Origin: Desulfobacteraceae bacterium
GTDB taxonomy: Bacteria > Desulfobacterota > Desulfobacteria > Desulfobacterales > JAABRJ01
Length of the DNA: 35,966 nucleotides
Reading direction: 5' to 3'
Assembly: GCA_022340425.1 (NCBI GenBank)
Contig: JAJDNY010000015.1
Location: 1-35,966, forward strand
Positions 9,439 through 17,280 of this stretch are shown one piece after another. The translations under genes and the position numbers were made by a program. The notes beneath the pieces were generated by a model. It was not told where the DNA came from. It was given only the letters and a program-made list of their open reading frames with translations, and did no database searches. Every line of letters starts with the position of its first letter. The stretch's first letter is position 1.

Positions 9439-9595
9439 GGCCTCGGTAAAAAATAATTCCACAATCTTGCTTGTCTTTTGGCCCGTCACCGGCGTTGCAT
9501 CCGCCGACACATATCGCGATATGCGTCGACGAATGCGCCTTGGTGACGAACCAAAATCCGGCGCCATCTTGTGGAATTATTCTTTACCGCGACCC
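9438..9595. repeat. Long imperfect palindromic repeat, family 1, copy 2
   Basis: This 158-bp copy is nearly identical to the reverse complement of 3024-3180. The arms are GGGCCTCGGTAAAAAATAAT at the left and, on the minus strand, AGGGTCGCGGTAAAGAATAA at the right. The centre contains CACATATCGCGATATGCG. The left end begins on the last base of the livF stop codon. It occupies most of the gap between livF and the next gene, and the arms can pair over almost the whole element. Confidence 0.85.
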
Positions 9596-9633
9596 TTAGC
9601 GCCGCCCGTCGGGTTGATTGGACACTCCCCCGC

Positions 9634-10083
9634 ATGACCTCTCTTTGGTTTTACATTCTGCTGGCGCTCGTCGCCGGGGCCTGCCTGCCCACCCAGGCCG
9701 GGATCAACGCCCAGCTCAACCGCTGGACCCTCTCCCCGGTGTGGACCGCCGCGATCTCCTTCGCCGTGGGCACGGCCGCCCTGATCGTTTATGGCCTCCT
9801 GACCCGCGGGCCCCTGACGCTGCAAGGGCTTTCCGCCGGGACCCCCTGGTGGGTCTGGACCGGCGGGTTTCTGGGGGCCTTCTTCGTCTCGGCCACCGTG
9901 GTTCTGGCCCCGGCATTAGGGGCAGCCGCCATGGTGGCGCTGATTATCGCCGGCCAGATGCTGGTTTCCCTGGGACTCGATCATTTCGGCCTGCTGGGCT
10001 ACCAGCCCCATCCGCTGACCCCCTGGCGGCTGGTCGGTGCGGCCCTGATCGTCGCCGGCGTGGTCCTGGTGCGGCGCTTCTAA
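9634..10083 (+). CDS. DMT-superfamily small membrane transporter (DUF606/YdcZ-like)
   Basis: This 149-residue integral membrane protein has five hydrophobic segments. The N-terminus MTSLWFYILLALVAGACLPTQAGINAQLNR and the segment GGFLGAFFVSATVVLAPALGAAAMVALIIAGQM match the DUF606 (YdcZ) family, relatives of the EamA/DMT exporters that have half the usual number of helices and probably dimerise. The substrate is unknown. I chose the ATG at 9634 because the longer frame from 9571 begins inside the palindromic repeat. No strong ribosome binding site is visible. It converges on the minus-strand cobalamin operon, with 17 bases between the stops. Confidence 0.82.
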   Translation: MTSLWFYILLALVAGACLPTQAGINAQLNRWTLSPVWTAAISFAVGTAALIVYGLLTRGPLTLQGLSAGTPWWVWTGGFLGAFFVSATVVLAPALGAAAMVALIIAGQMLVSLGLDHFGLLGYQPHPLTPWRLVGAALIVAGVVLVRRF

Positions 10084-10100
10084 ACCCTTCCAAGGAGTTT

Positions 10101-11159
10101 TCAGGTCAACAGAAAGTAGACTGCCCCGACCGCCGCCAGGCTCAGGACGCGGAACCCCTGGCCCAGCAGCAGGAGCTGGACCCCCATGACCGGCGCAAAG
10201 ATCCCCATGTAGTGCGGCAGTTGGTGGCGCAGGGCCCGGATCGGGAAGGCCACCAGGTTGCCGATCAAAAGCGCCAGGACCGTCTGCCGGGTGGTGAGCA
10301 CGCCGGCCTCCAGCAGCGCGCCGGCAGCGGCAAAGCCCGAGGTGAACTCCGCGGCGAAGCTCAGGACCACCACCGAGAGCGCCTCCATCGGGATGAATGT
10401 CGTGACCACGTAGCGGGTCAGCCAGGCGCGGGCCTGGTCGAAAAGGCCGGCGCTGCCGGCCAGAAAAACGGCGATGTAGATGGGCACCACGTAAAGCGCC
10501 ACACGGGTCAGGCGCAGCGGGAACTTGCGTCGGATGGCCGGCCAGATGTCCTCCCGCCGGCTGATGGGTGGCGGCCGGCGCTTGTCCCCGGCGGGGGATG
10601 CCATTTCCACCGGGGGGGCCGGGAGCCTGAAATGGCCGTAGGCCAGCAGGAGGAGCGTTCGCCCGAGGGCCGCCAGAAAGGTGAGCAGGAAGTAAAGCGC
10701 CCCGGCCCGTCCGGTCAGGGGGATGACGATGAAAAAAGTGGTGGGCAGGTGCAGAAAGAAGGCCGGAAACTGGTTGACCAGGTTGGTCAGAAAAAGCTGG
10801 CGGCGGGAGATCCGGCCCTCCTTGAAGAATTCCCAAAGCATGGCGTTGGCGGCCACCCCGGAGAAAAAGGCGGTGGTGAAGGTCGCGCTGCAGTGCGGGC
10901 CCAGCCGGCCGAAGCGGAAAAGAGGGCCGGCAAGAACCGCCAGGTAGCGGGTCCAACCGGCGGCCTCGATGAGCTGGCCGGCTACCAGGCCGGCCCCGAT
11001 AAAGCCCAGCAGCCGGATCAGGGGCCACAGCAGCCGGCGGGCAAGGTGGGTCACAGTCAGCCCATCGATGGTCAGCAGACCTCCGGCCAGCATCAGCGCG
11101 GAGACCGCCAGGGATATGGTCAGCGCCCGGTAGGGGATGCCGCCCTTACGCCGACTCAT
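10101..11159 (-). CDS. Nucleoside-recognition (gate) domain membrane protein
   Basis: This 352-residue polytopic membrane protein has about eight to nine hydrophobic segments and resembles the nucleoside recognition/gate domain seen in spore maturation proteins SpmA/SpmB and in NupC-type carriers. Characteristic stretches are FTTAFFSGVAANAMLWEF, NLVNQFPAFFLHLPTTFF and, near the C-terminus, EFTSGFAAAGALLEAG with LIGNLVAFPIRALRHQLPHY. The charged loop near residues 185-215 divides two similar halves. It overlaps the end of cobI by 14 bases and has GAGG just upstream of its ATG, so it is the last gene of the riboswitch-controlled cobalamin operon. That context suggests movement of cobalt, a corrinoid or a nucleotide-loop precursor, but the substrate is not known. 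Confidence 0.8.
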   Translation of the reverse strand: MSRRKGGIPYRALTISLAVSALMLAGGLLTIDGLTVTHLARRLLWPLIRLLGFIGAGLVAGQLIEAAGWTRYLAVLAGPLFRFGRLGPHCSATFTTAFFSGVAANAMLWEFFKEGRISRRQLFLTNLVNQFPAFFLHLPTTFFIVIPLTGRAGALYFLLTFLAALGRTLLLLAYGHFRLPAPPVEMASPAGDKRRPPPISRREDIWPAIRRKFPLRLTRVALYVVPIYIAVFLAGSAGLFDQARAWLTRYVVTTFIPMEALSVVVLSFAAEFTSGFAAAGALLEAGVLTTRQTVLALLIGNLVAFPIRALRHQLPHYMGIFAPVMGVQLLLLGQGFRVLSLAAVGAVYFLLT

Positions 11160-11877
11160 TTCCCCTCGGGCGCTTGGCGATGATCAGGGTCAAATAGTGG
11201 GGCGGCATCTCGGCCAGCGCACGGATGTCGCGCACGATCTCCTGGTCGTCGTGGCCGCAGTTGCGGACGCCGAAGCTGTTGGGGAGCATGCCGGCCTCCT
11301 CGATGGCCCCCGCGATGCCCCGCACGTTGCGGTAGGACTTCAAAAAGACCACATTTTCGGGTGTGATCGTCAGCTGCCGCAGACGGTCGCCGCCCTTGAC
11401 CCCCGACATGATCAAGAGCGCCTCCTCGCCCTCCACCAGGGGCACGTTGAGGGCGGCGGCGGCCGCTTGGTAGGAGGTGATCCCGGGCACGGTTTCCACC
11501 GGGACATGGGGGGCGGCGGCCCGGACGTATTTCAGGGTGTAGCCGAAGGTGGAATAGGTCAGGGGGTCGCCCAGGGTGAGAAAGGCCACGTCGCGACCGG
11601 CGTCCAGTTCGGTGATCAGGGTTTGTGCGTTGGCCTGCCAGGCGGTGCGCAGGGCCGCCCGGTCGCGGGTCATCGGGTAGGGCAGGCGCCGCACGGCGGT
11701 CCCGGGGGGGATGTGCGGCCGGGCGATCTCGACCGCGATGCTGTGGTTGTTCTTGGCGGATGCGGCCGTGAAGATCACATCCACCCGGCCCAGGATGCGG
11801 GCCGCTTTGAAGGTCAAAAGATCCGGGTCGCCGGGGCCGACGCCGATGCCGTATAGCGTGCCGGTGGGTGGGGTCAT
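11146..11877 (-). CDS. cobI: Precorrin-2/cobalt-factor II C20-methyltransferase
   Basis: This enzyme methylates C-20 of the (cobalt-)sirohydrochlorin ring early in corrin synthesis, using SAM. It has 243 residues. The N-terminal GTLYGIGVGPGDPDLLTFKAARIL is the tetrapyrrole-methylase P-loop, and LTLGDPLTYSTFGY and ETVPGITSYQAAAAAL are further family motifs. Because a cobaltochelatase is in the same operon, the cobalt-early (anaerobic, CbiL-type) substrate is more likely than metal-free precorrin-2. AGAGG lies seven bases before the ATG. The stop lies inside the start of the next gene. Confidence 0.92.
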   Translation of the reverse strand: MTPPTGTLYGIGVGPGDPDLLTFKAARILGRVDVIFTAASAKNNHSIAVEIARPHIPPGTAVRRLPYPMTRDRAALRTAWQANAQTLITELDAGRDVAFLTLGDPLTYSTFGYTLKYVRAAAPHVPVETVPGITSYQAAAAALNVPLVEGEEALLIMSGVKGGDRLRQLTITPENVVFLKSYRNVRGIAGAIEEAGMLPNSFGVRNCGHDDQEIVRDIRALAEMPPHYLTLIIAKRPRGNESA

Positions 11878-11943
11878 GGGGCTGCCTCTGCTGTGCTCGG
11901 GTTGAAGCGCTGCCGCGCCGCGGTTGGGGTTGACGATGGGCCT

Positions 11944-12924
11944 TCAGTGCGGGTCGAGCCCCGCGGCGCGCAAAATGGCCGCCGCCGACGGCTCGAAGAC
12001 CGACGGGTAGAGGATTCTTCCGATGGCCGCGATGCCCAGCAGCAGCCGCGGCGTGGGGCGCGCCACGATGGTTTCGTCCACCAGGAAAACCGCATTTTCA
12101 CGCACCGCCTTGAGGACCGCAAAGCCGGGCGTTGCGGTGATGGTCTCCCGGCTGACGGGGTTCATCACCCCCTGCTGGGCCAGGTAGAAGTCCAACTCGG
12201 CGGCATGCGACAGGACCCGTTCCGTGCCGTAAGCCGCGATGTTGGTGTCCCGGACGGGGGGCGCGTCGGCGGCCAGATTGATGCCGCCGGCGGTTTCCAG
12301 GGCGAAGATCGGCATGGAATCGGGGGAAAAGGTCTTCATCTTGCTGTGGATCGCCTCGAAGAAAACCCGTTTGGGGGTCTCCACCCGGTCCGCGAGGCCG
12401 GCAAAGGCCGCCACCGCCTGGCGAAAGCGCTCCGTCAGGGCGGCGGCCTGGGCCTTGCGGCCGCCGAGCACCCCGAGAATCTCCCAGTAGGCGTACATCT
12501 CCTGGATGGTGCCGGGCTGCAGCGAGACCACCGCGATCCCGCTTTTCTCCAGGCGCTCCATCAACGGGCGGTAGCCGCGGTCGATCATCGGCCGCACCAG
12601 GACGAGATCCGGCCGGGCCGCCAGAAACTTTTCGGGGTCGTCGTGGTAGGAGAACACCGGCTTGCGCCGGGCCGCGGGGGGGTGCGACTCGTGACGCGTG
12701 ACGCCGATGATTTCGCGATCCAAGCCGAGCGCAAACAGGTTCTCGGTGTGGGCCCCGTAAAGGGAGATGATCCGTCCGAAAGGCTGTCTCACCACCCGCT
12801 GCCGGCCGCCCTGGTCGGTGATCCGGTTGCCGTCGGTCAGACCGAAGTCGGCCGCCCTCCCGGGCAAGGCCCCGGCCCAGCTGCCGGCGGCGACAATCAG
12901 CAGAAGGATGGCGGCTGGTTTCAT
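11944..12924 (-). CDS. ABC transporter substrate-binding protein, BtuF/FepB type
   Basis: This is a periplasmic binding protein of the cobalamin/iron-siderophore class, 326 residues. A signal peptide (MKPAAILLLIVAAGSWAGALPGRA) precedes DFGLTDGNRITDQGGRQRVV. The helical-backbone fold is suggested by RIISLYGAHTENLFALGLDREIIGVTRH near residues 50-80, PDLVLVRPM, and a C-terminal ETAGGINLAADAP segment. The ATG start overlaps the ATPase stop by 4 bases. Ligands could be cobalamin, cobinamide, a cobalt or iron chelate, or a tetrapyrrole; the cobalamin riboswitch and neighbouring cbiK and cobI favour a corrinoid-related ligand. Confidence 0.88.
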   Translation of the reverse strand: MKPAAILLLIVAAGSWAGALPGRAADFGLTDGNRITDQGGRQRVVRQPFGRIISLYGAHTENLFALGLDREIIGVTRHESHPPAARRKPVFSYHDDPEKFLAARPDLVLVRPMIDRGYRPLMERLEKSGIAVVSLQPGTIQEMYAYWEILGVLGGRKAQAAALTERFRQAVAAFAGLADRVETPKRVFFEAIHSKMKTFSPDSMPIFALETAGGINLAADAPPVRDTNIAAYGTERVLSHAAELDFYLAQQGVMNPVSRETITATPGFAVLKAVRENAVFLVDETIVARPTPRLLLGIAAIGRILYPSVFEPSAAAILRAAGLDPH

Positions 12925-13703
12925 GCGGCAGCCTTTCGGAAAGCGACCTGATGGGCGCCGGTAAATGCGTCGAAGGAAACCTTGGCGCTGACTCCGAAAA
13001 CCTCCCCCAGGGTCTCCGCCCGCAACACCTCCCCGGTAGGGCCGTGGGCGACAACCCCGCCGGCCTTCATGAACACCAGACGGTCGCAGAAAGCGGCCGC
13101 CTGGTTGACGTTCTGGAAGACCGCGATCACGGTTTTGCCCGCCGTTCGCACCGCACCGGCGGTCAGGGCCAAGAGGTCCAGACAGTGGCCGATGTCGAGG
13201 TTGGAGGTGGCCTCATCCAGCAGCAATACCCGTGTGTCCTGGGCCAGGGCGCGGGCGAAGACCACCCGCTGGCGCTCGCCGCCGCTGAGCTCGGTGACCA
13301 AGGCGCCGCGCAGGGGCCAGATGCCGGTTGCTACCATGATCTCGCGGACCCGCTGGTGGTCCCCGGCCGAGGGCGCGGCAAAGCGCGGGATGAAAGGGTA
13401 GCGGCCCATCATGACGATTTCCTGGGCGGTGAAGGGAAAGTTGATGTAAAAATCCTGCGGTACCAGGGCGATTTCGGCGGCCAGGGCGCGGCGCGAATAG
13501 CCGTGGAGCGGCCTGCCGCGGTAGCGGATGGCGCCCGCAGCCGGGCGCCGGTGGCCGGCGAGAAGGTCCAGTAAGGTGGTCTTGCCGCAGCCGTTGGGTC
13601 CCAGAATGCCGTAAAAATGGCCCGCCGCCAGCGAAAGCGACACCCCCTGCAGGACGGGCCGGCGGGCGTAGGCGAACGCCACGGATTCGACTTCAAAGCT
13701 CAT
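12921..13703 (-). CDS. ABC transporter ATP-binding protein, BtuD/FecE type
   Basis: This 260-residue ATPase is placed from the ATG at 13703, which overlaps the permease stop (ATGA); the open frame continues far upstream but only as antisense to the permease. It shows Walker A GILGPNGCGKTTLLD, the Q-loop segment ALVPQDFYINFPFTAQEIVMMGRYP typical of FecE/BtuD proteins, the signature LSGGERQRVVFARALA and Walker B VLLLDEATSNLD. One feature to note is VFQNVNQA where most relatives have a switch His in a 'VLHDLNLA' segment: the canonical His-Asp pair is replaced by Gln-Asn. It powers the adjacent permease. Its stop overlaps the binding-protein start. Confidence 0.93.
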   Translation of the reverse strand: MSFEVESVAFAYARRPVLQGVSLSLAAGHFYGILGPNGCGKTTLLDLLAGHRRPAAGAIRYRGRPLHGYSRRALAAEIALVPQDFYINFPFTAQEIVMMGRYPFIPRFAAPSAGDHQRVREIMVATGIWPLRGALVTELSGGERQRVVFARALAQDTRVLLLDEATSNLDIGHCLDLLALTAGAVRTAGKTVIAVFQNVNQAAAFCDRLVFMKAGGVVAHGPTGEVLRAETLGEVFGVSAKVSFDAFTGAHQVAFRKAAA

Positions 13704-14758
13704 CGGCGGCTGCCCCGCATGGTCTGGCGCTTGCGGAAGACGTAGCAGAAAAACGGCCCCCCGATCAGCGCGGTCAAGACCCCGATGGGGATCTCGGTGG
13801 GCAGCAGGGCCCGGGTGGTGGTGTCGGCGCCCAGCAGCAGGATGGCCCCCGCCAGCAGGGAGACTGGAATCAGGCGGCGGTTGTCGGGGCCGGTCAGGGC
13901 ACGCATCATGTGCGGCACCAGGAGCCCCACGAAGCCGATAATCCCGGAGACCGAGACACACACCGCCGAGACCAGGGACGCACTGACGATCAGCACCAGC
14001 GTGACCCGGCGCGTGTCCACCCCCAGAGAGCCGGCCGCGCGCTCGCCCATGGCCATCAGGTTGAGGTCGCGCGCAAAAAAGACAAAGACCGCCAGCCCCA
14101 GGCAGACGCAGACGAGGGTGAGGGCCACGTCCGTCCAGGTGCGGGAGGCGAAGCTGCCCATCAGCCAGAAAATGATCACGGCCACCTGCTCGTCGGCCAC
14201 ATACTTGAGAAAGCTGATGCCCGCCGAAAGGATCGCTGCCACCACGATTCCCGAAAGGATCAGGTTGTTGGAGGAGAGCCCGCCGGCCGCCGCGGACAGA
14301 TAGACCACCACCGCCAGGGTGCCCGCGGCCCCGATGAAGGCGCACAGCGGCACCGAGTAGACCCCCAAAAAGTCAATGCCCAGCAGCAGGGCCAGCGCGG
14401 CGCCGAACGCCGCGCCGGCGGAGACCCCCAGGGTGTAGGGGTCCGCCAGGGGGTTGAGCAGGACGCCCTGGTAGACCGCCCCGGCCACGGCCAGCCCGCC
14501 GCCCACGATGGCCGCGGTCAGGATGCGGGGCAGGCGAACCTCCCACACCACCACGGGGTGGACCGGGTCCAGCGCCGCTGCAATTTCCGGCATCCCCGCG
14601 GTTTTGGCCGCCAGGATCCGGGCCACCTCGCCAATTCCAAGGTGGATATAGCCCAGCCCCGCAGACGCCAGGATAAGAATCCCCAGCAGGAGGGTCAGCA
14701 GCAACATCTGCAGGCCGGTGGAGCGTTGCACGCGGTTTTTGAAGTTGGGTTCCATCAT
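13700..14758 (-). CDS. ABC transporter permease, FecCD/BtuC type
   Basis: This polytopic inner-membrane permease has about 352 residues and roughly ten helices. The segments WEVRLPRILTAAIVGGGLAVAGAVYQGVLLNPLADPYTLGVSAGAAFGA and GIIGFVGLLVPHMMRALTGPDNRRLIP are signatures of the FecCD/BtuC family; the latter carries the coupling helices that contact the ATPase. The start is uncertain: ATG codons at 14758 and 14755 follow an AGAGG, while the open frame extends to 14842 with no good site. It stands after cbiK and overlaps the ATPase gene by 4 bases, making a complete importer with the two following genes. Confidence 0.92.
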   Translation of the reverse strand: MMEPNFKNRVQRSTGLQMLLLTLLLGILILASAGLGYIHLGIGEVARILAAKTAGMPEIAAALDPVHPVVVWEVRLPRILTAAIVGGGLAVAGAVYQGVLLNPLADPYTLGVSAGAAFGAALALLLGIDFLGVYSVPLCAFIGAAGTLAVVVYLSAAAGGLSSNNLILSGIVVAAILSAGISFLKYVADEQVAVIIFWLMGSFASRTWTDVALTLVCVCLGLAVFVFFARDLNLMAMGERAAGSLGVDTRRVTLVLIVSASLVSAVCVSVSGIIGFVGLLVPHMMRALTGPDNRRLIPVSLLAGAILLLGADTTTRALLPTEIPIGVLTALIGGPFFCYVFRKRQTMRGSRR

Positions 14759-14925
14759 CCTCTGGCAATGGCCCTCGGCAGCACTCTGGTCACCTGCCAT
14801 AAACGGGTGCCGGGGGCCAGCGCCTGACGGTCTCCCCGGCACCCCGGTGCGGCAGTGGTTGCCTGCCGGGCAATTCCGCTGCCGGCCAGCGGAGCGTTGG
14901 GCGGCAATGGACCGGGACCCTGCGG

Positions 14926-15921
14926 CTACTCCAGCGGGATGCCGTTATCCCGGGCGGCATCCCGGATGTGCGCCACGAAAATCTGCGCAAATTGATCATT
15001 GGATCCCAGACCTTCCAGCACGGGCTCGACACTGAAACCCTTTCCGCTGAGAATCGTTTTCCAGGAGTCCGGCTCGTCGCTTGCCATGTCGTTCATGGCG
15101 TGATCCCCGGCCACGATCATAAGCGGTTTGAGGACGATTTTGCCGCTCTCAAAGTGCGACAGATAGCGGGCGACGTCATCGATTCCGGGAAACCCTTCCA
15201 CGGCACCGATGTAGGTGACCACATCGGGATACATCTCGCGCATTTTTTTCTGGGCCTCGCCGTAAATGCCGGTGGACCAGTGTTCGTTGCCGTGTCCCAT
15301 GTAGACCAGCATGGCCCCTTGCTTGCGGGCCAGTTCCACGTCCGCGGCCAGGGTTTTAAGGGCCTTTTCCATGTCCTCGTGGTAGCTGTAGCGGTCGCCG
15401 GGCATGCCCAGCGCCGGGCGGCCCATCACGATTTTGTCAAAGGGCTGCCATTTGGCCTTCATGGTGCGGATGCCGGCCAGGGCGCGCACATGGGCGGCCA
15501 GGTCGTGGGACTGCTCCATGAAAAAGATGTGGGTTGGCTGGACGATGATGCTGCGGTAGCCCTCCTCCATGAGCTCCCCCACCGTGGCGATGATGTTCTT
15601 GACGTAGAGGATCTCGGCGGGGATGCCCTGGTTGAGCCATTTTGCGGATTCGGCCTGGCGCTCCCGCCAGACCGCGCGGATGATGTTGGAGGTGAAGGTG
15701 ATTTTGACCGGAACCCCGGGAAACGCCTTCTGGACCTCGTCCTGAATGTTGACGATCGCCGTGACTGCCGAAGGCACCGTGGTGCCGAAATTGGCCAGAA
15801 CGATCGCCGTTTTTGATTTTACGCCCTCGGTCGGGCCGTGGTCGGCGGCGGCAGCGGGCGAGACGGTCAGAATGAACAGCAGAAAAGAGGATCCAAAAGC
15901 CATCAGGGCATTTTTCAACAT
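14926..15921 (-). CDS. cbiK: Secreted sirohydrochlorin cobaltochelatase
   Basis: This 331-residue CbiK-family chelatase inserts Co2+ into sirohydrochlorin. Residues 1-26 form a clear signal peptide ending SPAAAA, so the enzyme is expected in the periplasm, like the CbiK-P form known from Desulfovibrio. Candidate metal-binding and catalytic residues are His210 in VYMGHGNEHW, Glu242 in AVEGFPGIDD and His274 in VAGDHAMND, spaced as in characterised CbiK proteins. AAAGGAG lies seven bases before the ATG. It is the first gene after the cobalamin riboswitch and its terminator. A periplasmic chelatase next to an ABC importer suggests its product, or the metal, may be handled outside the cytoplasm. 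An alternative role in iron chelation for heme or siroheme is possible. Confidence 0.93.
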   Translation of the reverse strand: MLKNALMAFGSSFLLFILTVSPAAAADHGPTEGVKSKTAIVLANFGTTVPSAVTAIVNIQDEVQKAFPGVPVKITFTSNIIRAVWRERQAESAKWLNQGIPAEILYVKNIIATVGELMEEGYRSIIVQPTHIFFMEQSHDLAAHVRALAGIRTMKAKWQPFDKIVMGRPALGMPGDRYSYHEDMEKALKTLAADVELARKQGAMLVYMGHGNEHWSTGIYGEAQKKMREMYPDVVTYIGAVEGFPGIDDVARYLSHFESGKIVLKPLMIVAGDHAMNDMASDEPDSWKTILSGKGFSVEPVLEGLGSNDQFAQIFVAHIRDAARDNGIPLE

Positions 15922-16103
15922 TCCATCACTCCTTTACGGGTTGGCAATCTAAAGAAAGCGGTTGGTTGCGCCAGCCGCCGCCGAAGGGCGGTCGTCCTTA
16001 AAAAAACCTCCTGCCGGGGCACGTTGGCGCTCGGTTGTGGATCTTTTTTCCGGCACCTCCTTTCCATCGAGAGACCGGTCCCGCTGGGAGTTTTGCCAAG
16101 CCC

Positions 16104-16143
16104 AAACAAAAGCCCTTCAAGCCGATTTACGGCATGAAGGGCT
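16104..16143 (-). terminator. Intrinsic terminator serving as riboswitch expression platform
   Basis: On the minus strand AGCCCTTCA pairs with TGAAGGGCT (9 bp) around an inner GCCG/CGGC helix, and the hairpin is followed by TTTGTTTG. It lies about 65 bases after the riboswitch and about 190 before cbiK, the place expected for ligand-controlled termination of the cobalamin operon. Confidence 0.75.
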
Positions 16144-16209
16144 GCACCCGTTTCACTTGACCCTCATTTCTGGCCGTTGGTTCTGTATCCGCGCAGCAAA
16201 ACGGCCGAT

Positions 16210-16366
16210 GACAAGGCAGGTCTTCTGGCTTACGGATCAACCGAGCACCCGCGCCTTCCCGTCTGAAGGGTTCCAGACAGTGGCATGTTGCGGGTGTCGT
16301 CCCCGATTACAGCAGCGGGACCGCTCCCGAATTTCACGGGATTCCCTATTAAGCCTTTACGGCACC
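16210..16366 (-). ncRNA. Cobalamin riboswitch
   Basis: Read on the minus strand, the region carries the conserved parts of the cobalamin aptamer in order: GGGAATCCCGTGAAATTCGG with the following GGAGCGGTCCCGCTGCTGTAA-like core, GCCACTG at 16284-16278, GGAAGGCGCGGG, and the B12 box AAGCCAGAAGACCTGCC at 16231-16215. It lies in the 480-base gap between the PHP gene and cbiK, with a promoter just before it and a terminator after it. Binding of adenosyl- or other cobalamin is expected to switch off the cbiK operon. Confidence 0.95.
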
Positions 16367-16376
16367 TTGATTTTCC

Positions 16377-16405
16377 CCTCTAAACGATCGGCGGAAGTTT
16401 GTCAA
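16377..16405 (-). promoter_or_regulatory. Predicted promoter of the riboswitch-controlled operon
   Basis: On the minus strand TTGACA (16405-16400) is followed after 17 bases by TAGAGG (16382-16377). Transcription would start near 16370, almost exactly at the 5' end of the riboswitch. The -35 element overlaps the stop codon of the PHP gene. The -10 box matches only moderately. Confidence 0.6.
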
Positions 16406-17280
16406 GCAAGCTGCGGCGATTTGTGCCCCCTGGACACCGGGCAGGGCCAGTCGGTGCTTGCACCCAGGGCCTGAAGCAGGTCGATCGCCCGGGGGATGTG
16501 GCGGCCGACGGTGTCCACCCCGTGGGAGTCGTCGCCGGGGACGAGGGCGATGCCCATGGCGTGCGCGGCCTGCAGGATGGGGGCGGCGATATAGGGCTCG
16601 GTGGCGCCTTTGACCAGGGCGCGCACGTTGAAGTCCAGGATCAGGCCCAGATCCCGGATGCAGGCCAGGTTGCGCCGGATGCGGGTTCGGATCTCGGGCC
16701 GCTCCAGGCGCGCGCGGTAGTCCGGGTCGTAGACCCGCACCAGGTCGAAGTGGCCCACCACCGCCGGCTTGAGGGCTTGAATCATCTCCAGCTGCAGGTC
16801 GAAATAGCGGATGTAAAGGGCGTCCAACCCCCCCACGGCGTGGGCGGCCCGGGTGTAGGCCTCCGGGGAAAAATCGAAGTTGTGGTCGGCCACATGGTGC
16901 ACCGAGCCCACCAGGTAATCCGGTGCGAAAGCGGCCGCCAGTTCGCGGGCGTAGGCGACGGCGCCGCTGTAGGTTTCGGTTTCCATCCCGACGAAGACCG
17001 TCATCCGGCCGGCGAAGGCGGCCTGCAGGCGGCGGCCGGTGGCGATATAGCGGGCGAAGCGCTCCCGCAGGGCCCGGGCGTCCAGACCGGCTGCGATCTC
17101 GTCCGGGTAGCGAAAGCGGTCCTCGGTCGGGGGCATGTGTTCGGTGATTCCGACCCAGGCGAAGCCCTGGGCGGCGTACGCCTCCAGGATGGCCTCGAGG
17201 CTGTCGCTGGCATGCTGGCAGAATTCACCGCTGTGGCCGCCGTGGACCGATACCAGGGCTGGGGGGGTGCCGGTGGTCAT
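16402..17280 (-). CDS. PHP-domain phosphatase, HisJ-type histidinol-phosphatase family
   Basis: This 292-residue PHP-superfamily metallo-phosphoesterase most resembles the HisJ/HisK histidinol-phosphatases, which remove phosphate from L-histidinol phosphate in histidine synthesis. Metal-site motifs visible are VHGGHSGEFCQHA near residues 12-25, GITEHMPP near residue 45, GMETETYSG, the pair LVGSVHHV, VGHFDLVRVY and, near the C-terminus, VPGDDSHGVDTVG. AAAGGAG stands six bases before the ATG. No other his gene is nearby, so a different phosphate ester remains possible. It is divergent from fumC, and its stop codon lies within the -35 box of the next promoter. Confidence 0.8.
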   Translation of the reverse strand: MTTGTPPALVSVHGGHSGEFCQHASDSLEAILEAYAAQGFAWVGITEHMPPTEDRFRYPDEIAAGLDARALRERFARYIATGRRLQAAFAGRMTVFVGMETETYSGAVAYARELAAAFAPDYLVGSVHHVADHNFDFSPEAYTRAAHAVGGLDALYIRYFDLQLEMIQALKPAVVGHFDLVRVYDPDYRARLERPEIRTRIRRNLACIRDLGLILDFNVRALVKGATEPYIAAPILQAAHAMGIALVPGDDSHGVDTVGRHIPRAIDLLQALGASTDWPCPVSRGHKSPQLA

